This document shows positions 34,436 to 48,900 of a stretch of 64,000 nucleotides of DNA, piece by piece; positions within the stretch are counted from its first letter, which is position 1, and every line of letters starts with the position of its first letter. Origin of the DNA: Bathymodiolus brooksi. Its lineage: Eukaryota > Mollusca > Bivalvia > Mytilida > Modiolidae. Location of the stretch: contig OY804575.1 of the NCBI GenBank assembly GCA_963680875.1, forward strand, positions 29,292,494 to 29,356,493, read 5' to 3'. A program made the translations under genes and the position numbers. The notes under the pieces are model-generated. The model saw only the letters and a list, made by a program, of their open reading frames with translations, ran no database searches and was not told the DNA's origin.

Positions 34436-36872
34436 GGGTGTTGTTAGATGTTACTGAATCACAAGATAAAATGTAAGTTTGGTTCATATTAGTCCAGTGG
34501 TTTTTAAGGAGAAGATGAAAATGTGAAAAGTTAATGTATGCCACCTGATAGCAATAGCTCACATGGCCTTTGGGATATTGCATGCAAGTTAGTGCAATAT
34601 AATATTCTACTTGGAACAATACCCACCAACGTTCATGCAATAAACCTAAAATATACACTTGTAGAAATGAATGAATTATGCAATGTAAATTCATTACAGG
34701 ACAAGATGTAATGGAACAAAATAAACATGGTTTAATATATTTTTATTAAAATAACTTTTTCTTGATGTATAAAACTTTACAAAATGAATAACAATTAAAA
34801 TGTGAATAAAATGTATAAAAAATGAAAACATAAAAATTGTGGTACATGCATATATAAAATATAATACGTAATTGTCATATTTCATTTGATATGATAATAT
34901 TGCAGAATTAACTGACTTGGGGGAGGGGTATACTTGAGTACAACATGGCGACAATATATATGTTTGATTATGTAGAATACACAGAGAGTCCTACAAATCT
35001 AAATATTCTTTCCAAAAATGTATGACGAAACGGAAAGAATGTTCTGGAAAACATTCATATTACAATTTTAGATATGTACCTACAAGAAGTTAATAAAATA
35101 CCTAGGATTGTATAATGCCTAATTGTCACATATTTTTTAAAATTGTAAATAAATGTTTACTATTTGAGAACTTCTCTTTATGGGTTAAGTACTAACATAT
35201 ATGTGGACGGATAATAAATGAATGTGGACGGATACAAATAAATGTTACGTTAAAACTATGTGGACGTATGCAAATGAACATTTATTTAAATTGTGTGAAG
35301 GAATACAAATAAATTTTAGTTTTAATTGTGTGGAGAGGTGAAAATAAACATTTTAAATTGTGTGTAGGGATATAAATAAACAATACTTTAAAATGTGTCG
35401 AGGTTATACATTAAAAAATCTCCATTTTACTGCCTACTTAAGAACAGACTTGTATTTACTACTTATATTATTGACAGAAAGGATATAAAAAAACCATTCA
35501 CCAATTACGATTGTCTGAACATTAGTAACAAAAATAGCTACATAATGCTAATTTCTTTCTAAAGATGGGGAAAAATATATCTGACATTTGAATGAAGGAA
35601 TGATTAAAAGAAGTATATCAATAGAGTGGTTTCAATCTGAATTAATGTTATTCCTTATTTTGAGAATTTTCCAAATCCCAAAATAATATTTAAATGATTC
35701 CCAATTCCTGAAGGGGAGTAAATCACTATATCCCAGGCTAAAATCTCCATCATCCTGGATAAATTTAATTATAAAAGTCTAAAATAATTATCTTGTGTTA
35801 ATCCAAAAGTAAGTAGTAATACTGAAAACAGTTCTAATACTACTAGTAATCCTGAACTTTATCTGTATTTCAGACAAAATGATCACTTGCACAAAAATTA
35901 CCCTTGTTCAGTTTAATATCATAACTCACCAATACGATCAATCGTTTTATAAAATACCCACCCAAAACAAATATTAAATTTCATCTTTATATGAACTTTC
36001 AATTGTAGGTGAAAAATCATTCCTGATTTCACAAGAATATTGATTAAGAGCTCATGTAAATATTTTTAATAGAATTCTGCACTAATACATGCATGATCAA
36101 ATAACATTTCATTCATAGATTTTTTTTTATCAATGCCAAAACTCTGTGATATTAAGTATTCAGGTAAATCTTTTGATTGTTGGTAGTAAGATGATAAAAA
36201 TACATTTCAACAAAAGAAAATGAACACCAAGAAACAACAAACAAAATTAATAGGAGAACACAGAAAACATATACAATCATGAACATGTTTAACATTTATC
36301 ACCAATGGCAGTCTATGGAAAGAATCTGAACGTTGCCCGTTATTTCACCAAATATTATCATATGCATACTTTCTACTAAAACTTGAAACCTGAGGAATTT
36401 TAAAAAAAAACATCTGCAAATGAATCTGCAAGTATTTAAATTAACCTACATTTCTATTTTATTTTTCACATTAAAAACAAAACACCATTAAAATCATTAT
36501 TGGAATGAATGGAGAGAGAGAAAGAGAAACAAATACATGAATGACAATGCTTCCATGGATGATTGTATAATCTCAGTACATAGACAGATGATATAAAAAC
36601 ATTGAACAATTTGTCAATGTTTTTGCATAAATCCATAAAACTTGAGAGAAAAACAAAAATGTTTTTAAATCTCCCCAGTCATGTAATTAATTAACTCACT
36701 TTTGTTCATTTAACAAAGTATCCTACTAATATCATAATATGAAATAGTCTGTAGCTCGTATTGTGAAACAGACTATAACAATAAATCTGGAACAATAATA
36801 TTAAGAACACATGTTATCTGCTGCTGCTGCGATATCCTCATGTTACGTGAAGATAACGGACGGATGGCACTG
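34436..36872. other. Downstream region and probable 3' UTR of the ANKRD26-like gene
   Basis: AT-rich. A minus-strand AATAAA at 36458-36463 lies about 410 nt past the stop and is the first candidate poly(A) signal. A degenerate repeat of about 50 bp (tgtggacggatacaaataaa) occupies about 35195-35400. No other gene is seen. Confidence 0.4.
35195..35400. repeat. Degenerate tandem repeat, about 50-bp units
   Basis: About five units contain tgtggacggatacaaataaa or decayed forms (tgtgaaggaatacaaataaa, tgtgtagggatataaataaa). Confidence 0.7.
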
Positions 36873-36991
36873 CTATACACAGTATTTACGCTTTAACAGT
36901 TCTAAGTATTCAGCACTTGATTTGCCAAAAGATGAATTCATGGGACTGTCGTCATGAGTTCTTATCACAGGTTGTATGTTGTCATGAGGCG
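36873..36991 (-). CDS. ANKRD26-like last exon with stop
   Basis: Acceptor tttacag. Encodes [20 protein letters not shown], then [18 protein letters not shown] and TAG at 36873-36875. The YLELLKRKY end is the family's C-terminal signature. Confidence 0.9.
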
Positions 36992-39900
36992 CTGTAAAGA
37001 AAATAGGAATGCAGTGAATGAATGGGTTAAATAGGAATGATAAAGTAATTTATAATCTTTATGGGTAATTTTGAAAATATTGTAGTTTTTATTCGCTTAC
37101 AGGTACATTTATATAAAATTGGTTTTATTCAAAATATAGAATCACATTTGTATCTAAACCAATTACAACAGCAACCAAATACTTGAGGGAAGCATACAGA
37201 AAAGTTATCATATTTCTAAAAAAAAAAAAAAAAATGAATCTAATTAAAACCGTGTCAAATCTGCAATTAGGTCCATTTATCAGGAATCACACATTGTGAA
37301 TGAAGCTTGGTTGGCTGAAATATCTATTCTGGAGTCAGCATGTCAGCTGACCCCATCCCTTTGATCTTATTTTCATGAATCAGTGATTGTGAATGTTTCA
37401 AGCATTAAAAAATATGTCAGTTTCTAAGTAATTGTAGATTTCATTTTGTCTACACCACCACTCTTTTATCAACCAGACAGGGACAGACAAACATCTTTGT
37501 TTGCTAAAATTTCAAATTTCAGTTTTATGTTGGTTGAGAAAACTACAATATCTAGAGAACCGTTTTTATTAATAACTGGAATAAGTTTTGAAAATTAAAG
37601 GGATGACAACTCTAGCTATTTCTAAAATTAAAAAGTTCTCTCCTCAATCTGATTAAAATTAGATATTCATTGGTTCTATTTTTCGAGATCCAACTTACAT
37701 CTAACGACATTATGGATATGTATAGGGACATAATTTAACTGACCAAACAGTGAGTCTACAACATGTCAACAGTCCTAAAAAAAAAATGTAGTTTCAATAT
37801 TTTAAGTGATTTGTCTGTTTAAAATTGTCACTGACTAATATATTCGTAATTTGTGGGTTTTCATTTGATCAAAGAGAAAACAGTTGCATTGTTTTTTTGT
37901 GATAGCAGTTTCTATTTTGGATAGTCGTATTTACTTTTAAGCTGAGCATATATGCAATGAACCGTTGTTTATCAAAGATGAACGTAAAGTTACATGACAA
38001 TTCTTATACAGGATGTTGTTAAATGTTAGTGGGTTGCAAAAAAAAAAGAAGAAACAAAAAATTCAACAAACATCTAATTTTAATGAGACTGGGTCTGTTC
38101 TATACATACAAGTCATATTACAATCTTTAAAGGGAGACTATCCTACCTGCTTCTAAATGTTTGGCTATGCTACGATCTAATTCTACCCTCAGTCTGTTAC
38201 TCAGGGTATCGTCACCATTCATACTTAATCTACTATAATCCATGGCATTACCATTGACTGGGGCAGAAAATGATAAATTGTTCTGTATTCTACTTCTCTG
38301 TCTTTCTGAACTGAAGCAAGAAAACAATACAAAAATAAAGGTCGGCCATTATATATTTTTGTCAATGCAATGAGATACAAAATGTAGTGTATAATGAACA
38401 TACATCGTAGAAGTTCTATAACAAATTACAATCTAATTCATGTCTTTCATTCAGGATTATTTTCCTTATTACTGTATAAATGGTTAAGTTTGCTGGGGGG
38501 TGTACATTTTGTGATTTGTGTTTTACAAACCAATTCATGCAAGGGTTTATTTAAAAAAAAACATTATTATTTAAGTTAAACACATGTTGAAAACATTTTG
38601 CTAGGGAGGTTATTTTTGTGATTCTTAGTGAAACATAAGAATGCAAATTATATTTCATATTTCCACTTATACAGTAATTGGCAGTAAATGTGACTATCCA
38701 TTCTATAATTTAATAGCAGTCATAGGATCATACAGTAATTGGCAGTAAATGTGACTATCCATTCTATAATTTAATAGCAGTCATAGGATCATACAGTAAT
38801 TGGCAATAAATGTGACTATCCATTCTATAATTTAATAGCAGTCATAGGATCATACAGTAATTGGCAGTAAATGTGACTATCCATTCTATAATTTAATAGC
38901 AGTCATAGGATCATACAGTAATTGGCAGTAAATGTGACTATCCATTCTATAATTTAATAGCAGTCATAGGATCATACAGTAATTGGCAGTAAATGTGACT
39001 ATCCATTCTATAATTTAATAGCAGTCATAGGATCATACAGTAATTGGCAGTAAATGTGACTATCCATTCTATAATTTAATAGCAGTCATAGGATCATACA
39101 GTAATTGGCAGTAAATGTGACTATCCATTCTATAATTTAATAGCAGTCATAGGATCATACAGTAATTGGCAGTAAATGTGACTATCCATTCTATAATTTA
39201 ATAGCAGTCATAGGATCATACAGTAATTGGCAGTAAATGTGACTATCCATTCTATAATTTAATAGCAGTCATAGGATCATACAGTAATTGGCAGTAAATG
39301 TGACTATCCATTCTATAATTTAATAGCAGTCATAGGATCATACAGTAATTGGCAGTAAATGTGACTATCCATTCTATAATTTAATAGCAGTCATAGGATC
39401 ATACAGTAATTGGCAGTAAATGTGACTATCCATTCTATAATTTAATAGCAGTCATAGGATCATACAAACTGTTTACTTATAAAGTTTTTAGTCCATTAAT
39501 GTTTGATTTAAAAAGTCATAATCTCTGTATAATTTAGATTTATCTTATTTTTGTTAACACCGCCACGATATAACTGAAATATTGTTGAAAGTGGCGTTAA
39601 ACACCATAAACCCTATTTTTGTTAACAGACGACCAATTTGTGATTTACAAAATCTGGTTTTGAACTCAAATATCTTGAAATCAAGTGTGATAAACCATGG
39701 TAACATTCTTCTTATCTCTTGGTATATTTAAAGTATAATTACAAAGCCATTGCAAAAATCATGCCTGTAGTTGCCAAATTTGAACATAAAGCACTGTGTG
39801 AAAAAGGAGAAGTCTAGTATTATACTTCTTTACAAAATAGTTGATAAACAATTACATAGAAGAAAGAACGGGAATAAAAACTACACAGATCATTCTATAT

Positions 39901-42900
39901 ATTATATGGCTGACAAAATAAATAATGTATTGATAGATAAAAGATATATACAGTATATATATATACAAATGTATATGTCTCTACTACATCTCTAAGCTTG
40001 CTTGCGCCATTTACAAAAAGTTTGGTTGTATATTAATGAAAGAGAGTCAGGAATGCAACAAAAGCTATTTATATAAAATATCAATGTATATATGGCTACA
40101 ATAAAGCTACTTAAATACAGTCAAACCTGTCTTAGGCAGTCACTCATGGGGAATGTCAAAAGTGACCTCTCAAGAGGTTCATTAAAAATGGACCAAAGTT
40201 GTCATCAAATGGATTGCCAAGCACTTTCATGTAATACATGTTGTACATGTATTTATGGATGTAAATGAACATAAGTTATGTTGAATAATGTAGTTCAAAG
40301 TTTATTTCTTAAATGCATATGCATTAACGTTTACACATACATTTGTCTGTATGTAAATAAACAGTTTGATAGATCATAATATTAACCCGGTGTCAAGTAT
40401 AAAATACCAATGCGGATCGATAAAAATCTGAAGCGTCCCCGTGCATTTCAACAAATTTTGAATGGCCAACCTTCGCATATATGAACATATTAAATATGAG
40501 AGCTAGGATTTTATGCAACAGAAATGAGAAAATAATAAATCAAAAGTTTGTTCTGCTGAAAGTAGCTTCGGACAAAAAGTTTGGTCAAAATTTCTCATAG
40601 CACAGTCGGATTTCGTTCACTTTCCAATGGGCCATTGTTGTTTGTTATTGAACGAAATTAAATTTTCTTTAAAAACTGTAATGTATTACTTTTCAACAAA
40701 ATCACTTTCAAAATACTTAACGGACACTTTTCCCACTTTGCATTTTTTAATATAGCTTCATGTTTCTAATTTAACGTTAAAATACGGCTTTGAAACATCT
40801 CATCTCCAACAAACTGTTATTGCATCTGTTTTCATAAAGATTATTTTAATGAGCCTAAATGAACACTGTTTACACCTATTCAATTGTTTATTAGGATCTC
40901 TTTTTATCTATGTTTATTTAACATTTAAATTACCAATTCAATTAGTTGTATTTCCCTTCAGCAATTATTTATTATCTTAAAAGTAACTGTATCACATGAT
41001 CGATCGTACACATTGTCATGTGATAAGATGTCCAAAATGGCCGTTATTAGAAGACGATCTCACAATTCACGCATGAAATAGGTGACTGTTGGCCGCGTTA
41101 GAGAGGCGACCGTTGAAAAGAGTTAAATTATATAGTAATATTAGTTAGGCGGGTCTCAAAGTGACCATTAGACAGAGGTGACCGTTTATTTGAGGTGACC
41201 GGTCAGGCAGGTTAGACTGTAATAATAAAAAGATGACAGAAAAGTAAAGCCACCAAGAGAAGCCATTACAAGCTAGACCCAGTGGCACTTACACTAACTT
41301 TGATTTGTACCCATAAGCTTTATCTGTTGCCCGTAGCAACTGTTCACTCAACCGCATCCTCCATTGCATTTCACTCTCGTACAGGTCACGGAAACGCTTG
41401 GCCTCCATTTCCTTGCTGTCCTTTTGAGCTTTAATCTGTTCAAACTGGATTTTTAATGATGTATTTTCATCCTGAAATAAGTAAATATGATATATAAGAA
41501 AAGTGAGTGATTATTATTTAACACCAAGTAAGCAATTTTTCAGCTATATCATGGTGAGGACAAGTTACCTTTAGATAATATGATGATTACGTCCGCTTTG
41601 TAAAAGACCAACACGTTGAGTTGGATTTTTATAGTGCTAGTTGACTGAAACAACAGTCTACTGCTAGTCATGTTGCTCCAATCAGACACATTATCCTGAT
41701 TCTGAAACAACAGTCTACTGCTAGTCATGTTGCTCCAATCAGATACATTATCCTGATTCTGAAACAACAGTCTGCGGCTAGTGATGTCGCTCCAATCAGA
41801 CACATGATCCTGATTCTGAAACAACAGTCTACTGCTAGTCATGTCGCTCCAATCATACACATTATCCTGATTCTGAAACAACAGTCTACGGCTAGTCATG
41901 TTGCTCCAATCAGACACATTATCCTGATTCTGAAACAACAGTCTACTGCTAGTCATGTTGCTCCAATCAGACACATTATCCTGATTCTGAAACAACAGTC
42001 TACTGCTAGTCATGTCGCTCCAATCAGACACATTATCCTGATTCTGAAACAACAGTCTGCGGCTAGTCATGTCACTCCAATCAGACACATGATCCTGATT
42101 CTGAAACAACAGTCTACGGCTAGTCATGTCGCTCCAATCATACACATTATCCTGATTCTGAAACAACAGTCTACTGCTAGTCATGTTGCTCCAATCAGAC
42201 ACATTATCCTGATTCTGAAACAACAGTCTACGGCTAGTCATGTTGCTCCAATCAAACACATTATCCTGATTCTGAAACAACAGTCTACTGCTAGTCATGT
42301 TGCTCCAATCAGACACATTATCCTGATTCTGAAACAACAGTCTACTGCTAGTCATGTTGCTCCAATCAGACACATTATCCTGATTCTGAAACGACAGTCT
42401 ACCGCTAGTCACGTTGCTCCAATTAGACACATTATCCTGATTCTGAAACAACAGTCTACTGCTAGTCATGTCGCTCCAATCATACACATTATCCTGATTC
42501 TGAAACAACAGTCTGCGGCTAGTCATGTCGCTCCAATCAGACACATAATCCTGATTCTGAAACAACAGTCTACAGCTAGTCATGTCGCTCCAATCAGACA
42601 CAATATCCTGATTCTGAAACAACAGTCTACGGCTAGTCATGTCGCTCCAATCAGACACATTATCCTGATTCTGAAACAACAGTCTACAGCTAGTCATATT
42701 GCTCCAATCAGACACATTATCCTGATTCTGAAACATCAGTCTACGGCTAGTCATGTCGCTCCAATCAGACACATGATCCTGATTCTGAGTCAATCAGTCT
42801 TTGTCCTTACTCTTTAATGATGTGTTTTTAGTGGAGAAACAGTAAATATCAATTTCATAGTCTTTGCTATGACCCAAACAAGTCTTAAACCTACGATCTA

Positions 42901-45900
42901 ACACACTCAAGGAGAGCATGCTATGACCCAAACAAGTCTCAAACCTACGATCTAACACACTCAAGGAGAGCATGCTATGACCCAAACAAGTCTTAAACCT
43001 ATGATCTAACACACTCAAGGAGAGCGTGCTATGACTCAAATAAGTCTTAAACATACAATCTAACACACTCAAGGAGAGCATGCTATGACCCAAACAAGTC
43101 TTAAACCTACGATCTAACACACTCAAGGAGAGCGTGCTATGATTCAAACAAGTCTTAAACATACAATCTAACACACTCAAGGAGAGCATGCTATGACCCA
43201 AACAAGTCTTAAACCTATGATCTAACACTCAAGGAGAGCATGCTATGACTCAAACAAGTCTTAAACCTACGATCTAACGCACTCAAGGAGAGCATGCTAT
43301 GACCCAAACAGGTCTTAAATCTACGATCTAATGCACTCAAGGAGAGCATGCTATGACCCAAACAAGTCTTAAACCTACGATCTAACACACTCAAGGAGAG
43401 CATGCTATGACCCAAACAAGTCTTAAACCTACGATCTAACGAACTCAAGGAGAGCATGCTATGACCCAAACAAGTCTTAAACCTACGATCTAACACACTC
43501 AAGGAGAGCATGTTATGACCCAAAGAAGTCTTAAACATACGTTCTAACACACTCAAAAAGAGCATGCTATGACCCAAACAAGTCTTAAACCTATGATCTA
43601 ACACACTCAAGGAGAGCATGCTATGACTCAAACAAGTCTTAAACCTACGATCTAACACACTCAAGGAGAGCATGCTATGACTCAAACAAGTCTTAAACCT
43701 ACGATCTAACACACTCAAGGAGAGCATGTTATGACCCAAAGAAGTCTTAAACATACGTTCTAACACACTCAAAAAGAGCATGCTATGACCCAAACAAGTC
43801 TTAAACATACGATCTAACACACTCAAGGAGAGCATGCTATGACCCAAACAAGTCTTAAACATACGATCTAACACACTCAAGGAGAGCATGCTATGACTCA
43901 AACAAGTCTTAAACCTACGATCTAACACACTCAAGGAGAGCATGCTATGACCCAAACAAGTCTTAAACATATGATCTAACGCACTCAAGGAGAGCACACT
44001 TACAATTACACCACTGATGTAGTAAAATAATAAATAAAAATTCAATTAAGACAATTTGTCTATAAGATTAAACCTATATAAATGGTTGAGATTAAAAGTC
44101 CTTCTTAGAATAATAATAGCTATAATACTAAAATTAGGAGAATTGAGTTCTATTATGGTGATCAACATTATTGTTGGAGGAAACTAACAGAAACTGTATC
44201 AGATTTAGTGGCCATAAGCAGCGATAGATGAAAATCAATCTTCCATACAATTACAGTCATAACTGCTCCATGAGGAGACAATTAATAAATTTGAACAGTA
44301 ACTAAACTAGCTCTAGTTATCACCAGAAGTCAGTCAATGTTAGATTTATATGAGGTCATTTTATTTTAACAATAATTGGATTAAAACAAGTAAAGAGAAT
44401 ATATCATAGTATTGATAGATTAATTTCTTTCTTACCTCCAGTTTTCTCTTGGCATCTTTAATTTTATATTCTGATTCATCCCTAGAGTTATCTAATCTTT
44501 CTCTAGCTCGTGCCTGTTGTTCTAGATAATTGTTGATTTCATCTAACTTCCTGTTTAGCTGTAATCTGTAATGAGCCTCAAGTTCTTTCTCTTTTTGATT
44601 CATATCGTCTTTGTTGACGTAGCTGTTCTCTATTTTAGTCTGCTTTGAAAAATTATATAACATTACCATTTCTTTCACAAAAACCATCAGAAAGCAGTAC
44701 TTTGATAATAAAAAAAGTCTCCTCCAGAAGAAGTTCAATTTACCAGTATATATAAATATCTGTAGACTATACACTCTAATTAAAATGAGTGCATGTTGTT
44801 TTTTTTAATAATTTTTTTATTTCCACTTATGATTATTTTTCACTAGACATAAAGTTGTGAATTCCATTAACTAGACATATACCTCTATCTGCTATTTTTC
44901 ATTGTTTTTTATGAAACAACATTTAAAACTAATCCAACAGAGGGAGTCACCATTGTTTTTTATGGTTGGTCGATTTGTTAACCATTCATTTTTAATTCTT
45001 TTATTTTTAAGTTTCTTTATATAACTATATTAAAGTTGAGACCAGTTGATAAATTAAATCCTTGTACAATGTAAGTGAGTGTGAATGTTGAAGCAGACAA
45101 TTGAAAAAAAAATATCAACAATTCTTAATGTTTATAAAATATGTCAAATTCAACATTAACTCTTTACAAAAAACAACAACATGCAAAAATCCAAGTCCAA
45201 TGTATCAAAGATAATCTGAAATATCTCAAAACCATGCATTTTTTGAATGCTCACTACTTTTGTCTAATCTGGTGTAATTAAATCAATACCCACAACCAAC
45301 TTAAATCTAACAAAAATAATACAACACCGAGTAGATGTAAACAAATTCTATGTATACAATCAAAGGAATAAATATCAACACAACATAAATAGTTGAACTT
45401 CATGCACTTATTCCACCACATGTCAGTAAATGCATGCCTCTCATTGGTTACTTGGTGAAGCATGCTCAGTGGTAACAATCCCATGATACCTTGTACATTT
45501 TGAACTCCTCTTCCAATTTAGATTTATTCCTTTCTAGTTTGTCAACATTTTTCTCCAGATGTTTTAAAGAAGCAACTTTTGTCTGAAGGTGTAAGTTATT
45601 TGCATGAAGTTTCTCCTTTTCCTGGACCTCATTCTCCAGTGTACGTTGTAAGCTGTCAATCTATACAGCACACAAATAGGTGGGAATAAATGAACGATTA
45701 CACAAAGTATAGACTTTACACAACAAAGTTACATAGAATACATCACTAGGAAAACACAACAAAATCAAAAGACTTGAGGAAAATACATAATATAAATATT
45801 ATATAATACACATACAGTATGAAATAACAAATGTATTCTTATTGTATTTTGTTTGAATTTACTTGGCATATTTTAAAATTCTAGCCAGCCCAAGACAGTA

Positions 45901-48900
45901 TATGAAACTTTTTTTTTTATAAAGTTAATCAGAATATCCAGATGTAATTTTACATGATCCCTGAAAGCTCATTCATTATCTTTTCTTATTGCCCTACTTA
46001 AATAAGATATGAAAACACCACTGTAGTCTTAACAGTGTTGCATTTTTCTGACTTTCCCTAATACATTGTTTATTTATATAGAGTTGTTAAGACAGCTACC
46101 TGTTGTCTGGCTTCAGACAGAGTACTTTCCATGGTTAGTCGTTCTTTGTCAAATTCTGTTGCGATGGTGTTAACACGTAAATCACTCGTGTCCAGAACCT
46201 GTGCAATGTTAGATTGGTATACAATGTAGCAAAAAGTATAGTGCTCTCAAAAAAAGAAGAGGTAACTCTCAGATTTATGATTAATTTATTGTGGGATAAT
46301 GACAAGTGAGTAAGTGAATATTGTTCATAGTCAAGTGAGAAATATTTTTCAGCTACTTGAATTCATTAATATTTGTCAGATAATAGTTTTCATTGGTACA
46401 GCTAACCAAGAAATTCAGTCCCAAGTAGTACATACTTATTACATAATAATTATAAAACATTAAACCAATCAATTCAAGCTTCAATCAAAAATCACATCTT
46501 TAGTAAATTCACAACAACCGATGCCAAAAGAAGAAAAAATAATCCATTTTTATAAGTATGACAATTAATAACTATATGCTATGATTCTTTTTATGTTTCT
46601 TTTACAAGTCCAGCATTCCAAACTTAATTATACAATGCGGTATATATCTATATTTATGACAATGGTTTTAAAAACAGCAGAAAAGGAGATTATTAAAAAA
46701 TGACATAATATTTAAAACAGCAAAAATTATAATAATAAAAATATGACATAATATTTAAAAACATTCCTACAATTTATTCTACATAGGAATAAAATGAATA
46801 CTATTCTGAGTAACAAATAAGGGAAAATATTTCCTTGAAACAGTAGCTGAAGTGGCAGAACTGCAAAGTTGTTAAAAATCAAGTAATGGAAGACAGGAAT
46901 ATTTGAGTCGCTTCAACCAGAATTTTACTTACTTATGTGAAGAATTCAAATAATGGTTGGTCATTAGAAAGTTATATAAACTTTATCACATACTGTTGTA
47001 TCGAGTACATCTTGCCATGAAGCGGTTCGAACTCACAACTTTAGTAGTGATAGGCACTGATTGCACAGGTACCGGTAGTTGTAATTTCAACTACCATAAG
47101 ATCACGAACACGACAAATTTTCTCAAATTTTCCTGTCCCCCCTATATTATATTATAACAATGGTTTAAAGTGCAAATTATCACTATGTTAGCTACAATCT
47201 ACATGTAATTATAAATAATTATATCTTAAATAGTTTTATTTTGTAGCAGAATGTGCACTCTAATACATACACTGTCAGGATCCTGTAAATTGAATATATT
47301 TTCACAATTACTTACAATTTACCTACAATATGATATAGGACTTGGGCGACAAATACATGTATTGTAAACACTTTTGGTCAGATGATATATTAAATCTATA
47401 CACTGGACATGCTTTACAAGGGGATGTGGATTACTCAACCTTGGTTCAACAAGACTATACACTGGACATGCTTTACAAGGGGGTGTGGATTACTCAACCT
47501 TGATTCAACAAGATTTCCTCAAAGATATTGCAATTCTTTTTAATTTACTTCAGAAGAAATCTATGGGTCTTTTGTGAAATATTTGTGATGATCAAGGATT
47601 GTCATGTTGAAATCTAAAACTTTTAATTGCAAGGAAAACTAAAAAGAGGATGTACACCTTAGTAAGTTATCTGTACATCAGCAAGTTATGAGAAGGAATG
47701 TTGTAAAGACTGGTAAACCAGGTATTAACAAGGAAGAACTGTTTTAGATACCTAAAACTTATGTCTCCCCTTAATGCGGCCATCTGTACAACAATAAGTT
47801 ACACATTATGAGTTGAATGATACTATTTAAAAAACAATTATTTGACCTTAAGGTCAAAGTCCCACGAAGGTCATTATGGTATGCGACACACCACCTTATG
47901 GTCATGCACCCACATACCAAATATCATTGACCTATCTCGAAAGATAAAAATGTTATGGCCCGGACAAGAAAATACTATTTAAAAAAGTTATTTGACCTTG
48001 AGGTCAAAGGTCAAGGTTCCATGAAGGTCATTACAGTATGTGACACACTGCCTTATGGTCATGCACCCACATACCAAATATAATTGACCTATTTGGAAAG
48101 ACAAAAAAGTTATGATCCGGACAAGCTTCGCTGAGAAGAAGCAGAAGAAGCGGAAGCAGAAGAAAAAATCAGACTAAAACAATGTCTCCCTTCGTTCGAA
48201 GGGGAGACATAACAAGATGGGTTGTATATTATATATATTGCCATGGTGATATAAACAATGACAGATTGTAGTAGTTAAGTGTCGTTTTTCTAATCAGGTG
48301 AACTAACAATTGATATCATTTTGTTCTAAATGTTACACCTGAAAATATGTTGGGATTTCCTGAAAAGTAAGACATAATTTATTTTTGTTACAGATCGTTT
48401 GGATGACCACTAACCAGTTACAATGCCCTTACTACACAGTGCATAGTACAAACACCATTATACAATAAAGTAGAATAGACTTACTTTTAACTTCTTCTTT
48501 GCCATTTTCAAATAGCCCTTCAGGGTTGCCAATTCTTTCTGGAGAATAACATTCCTGAAAATATATCACATATTCTGTCATACCATTATATGAGAGAGTG
48601 ACGAAACCTCTGTGTCAAATATAAAATAGATCAATTATAATTAGACATTAATTTCATGCATACGTATTAAAATGGTGTTTCTTGTTAATTTGTGTTTTAT
48701 TATTTTGTTTTTAAATTTCCCATCACAGCCAGTTAAACATTGGCCCCATGAAATTGAACTCCAGTGTACCTGAATGAGGGTGAGCACCATTTTTAGGATG
48801 TATGAATTGTCTGTTTTTAATGCAGCAAATTCAATATATCTGTTCTAGAACTTAAAGATATCAGAGACTTAAAAAAGACTCCTTTTTACAAGGGTTGGGG

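Larger units (their letters stand above)
41505..44000 (-). mobile_element. SINE family B with head and body each expanded into a minisatellite
   Basis: On the minus strand the order is: an array of 54-bp head-like units (about 43990-42870), an unexpanded link (about 42868-42790; tagcaaagactatgaaattg, cattaaagagtaaggacaaa), an array of 57-bp body-like units (about 42790-41655), then a single-copy tail (tagcactataaaaatccaac, acttgtcctcaccatgatat). This is the order of segments in the unexpanded copies at 33481 and 24580. Confidence 0.85.

Noticed and set aside
41549..42817. Long open frames (414 codons minus, 337 codons plus) as repeat-protein genes
   Set aside because: Both lie wholly in the 57-bp minisatellite; a unit that is a multiple of 3 keeps frames open by itself, and both strands are equally open.
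42794..44045. Minus-strand frames of 144 and 276 codons
   Set aside because: Entirely made of the 54-bp array; no start, splice or domain evidence.
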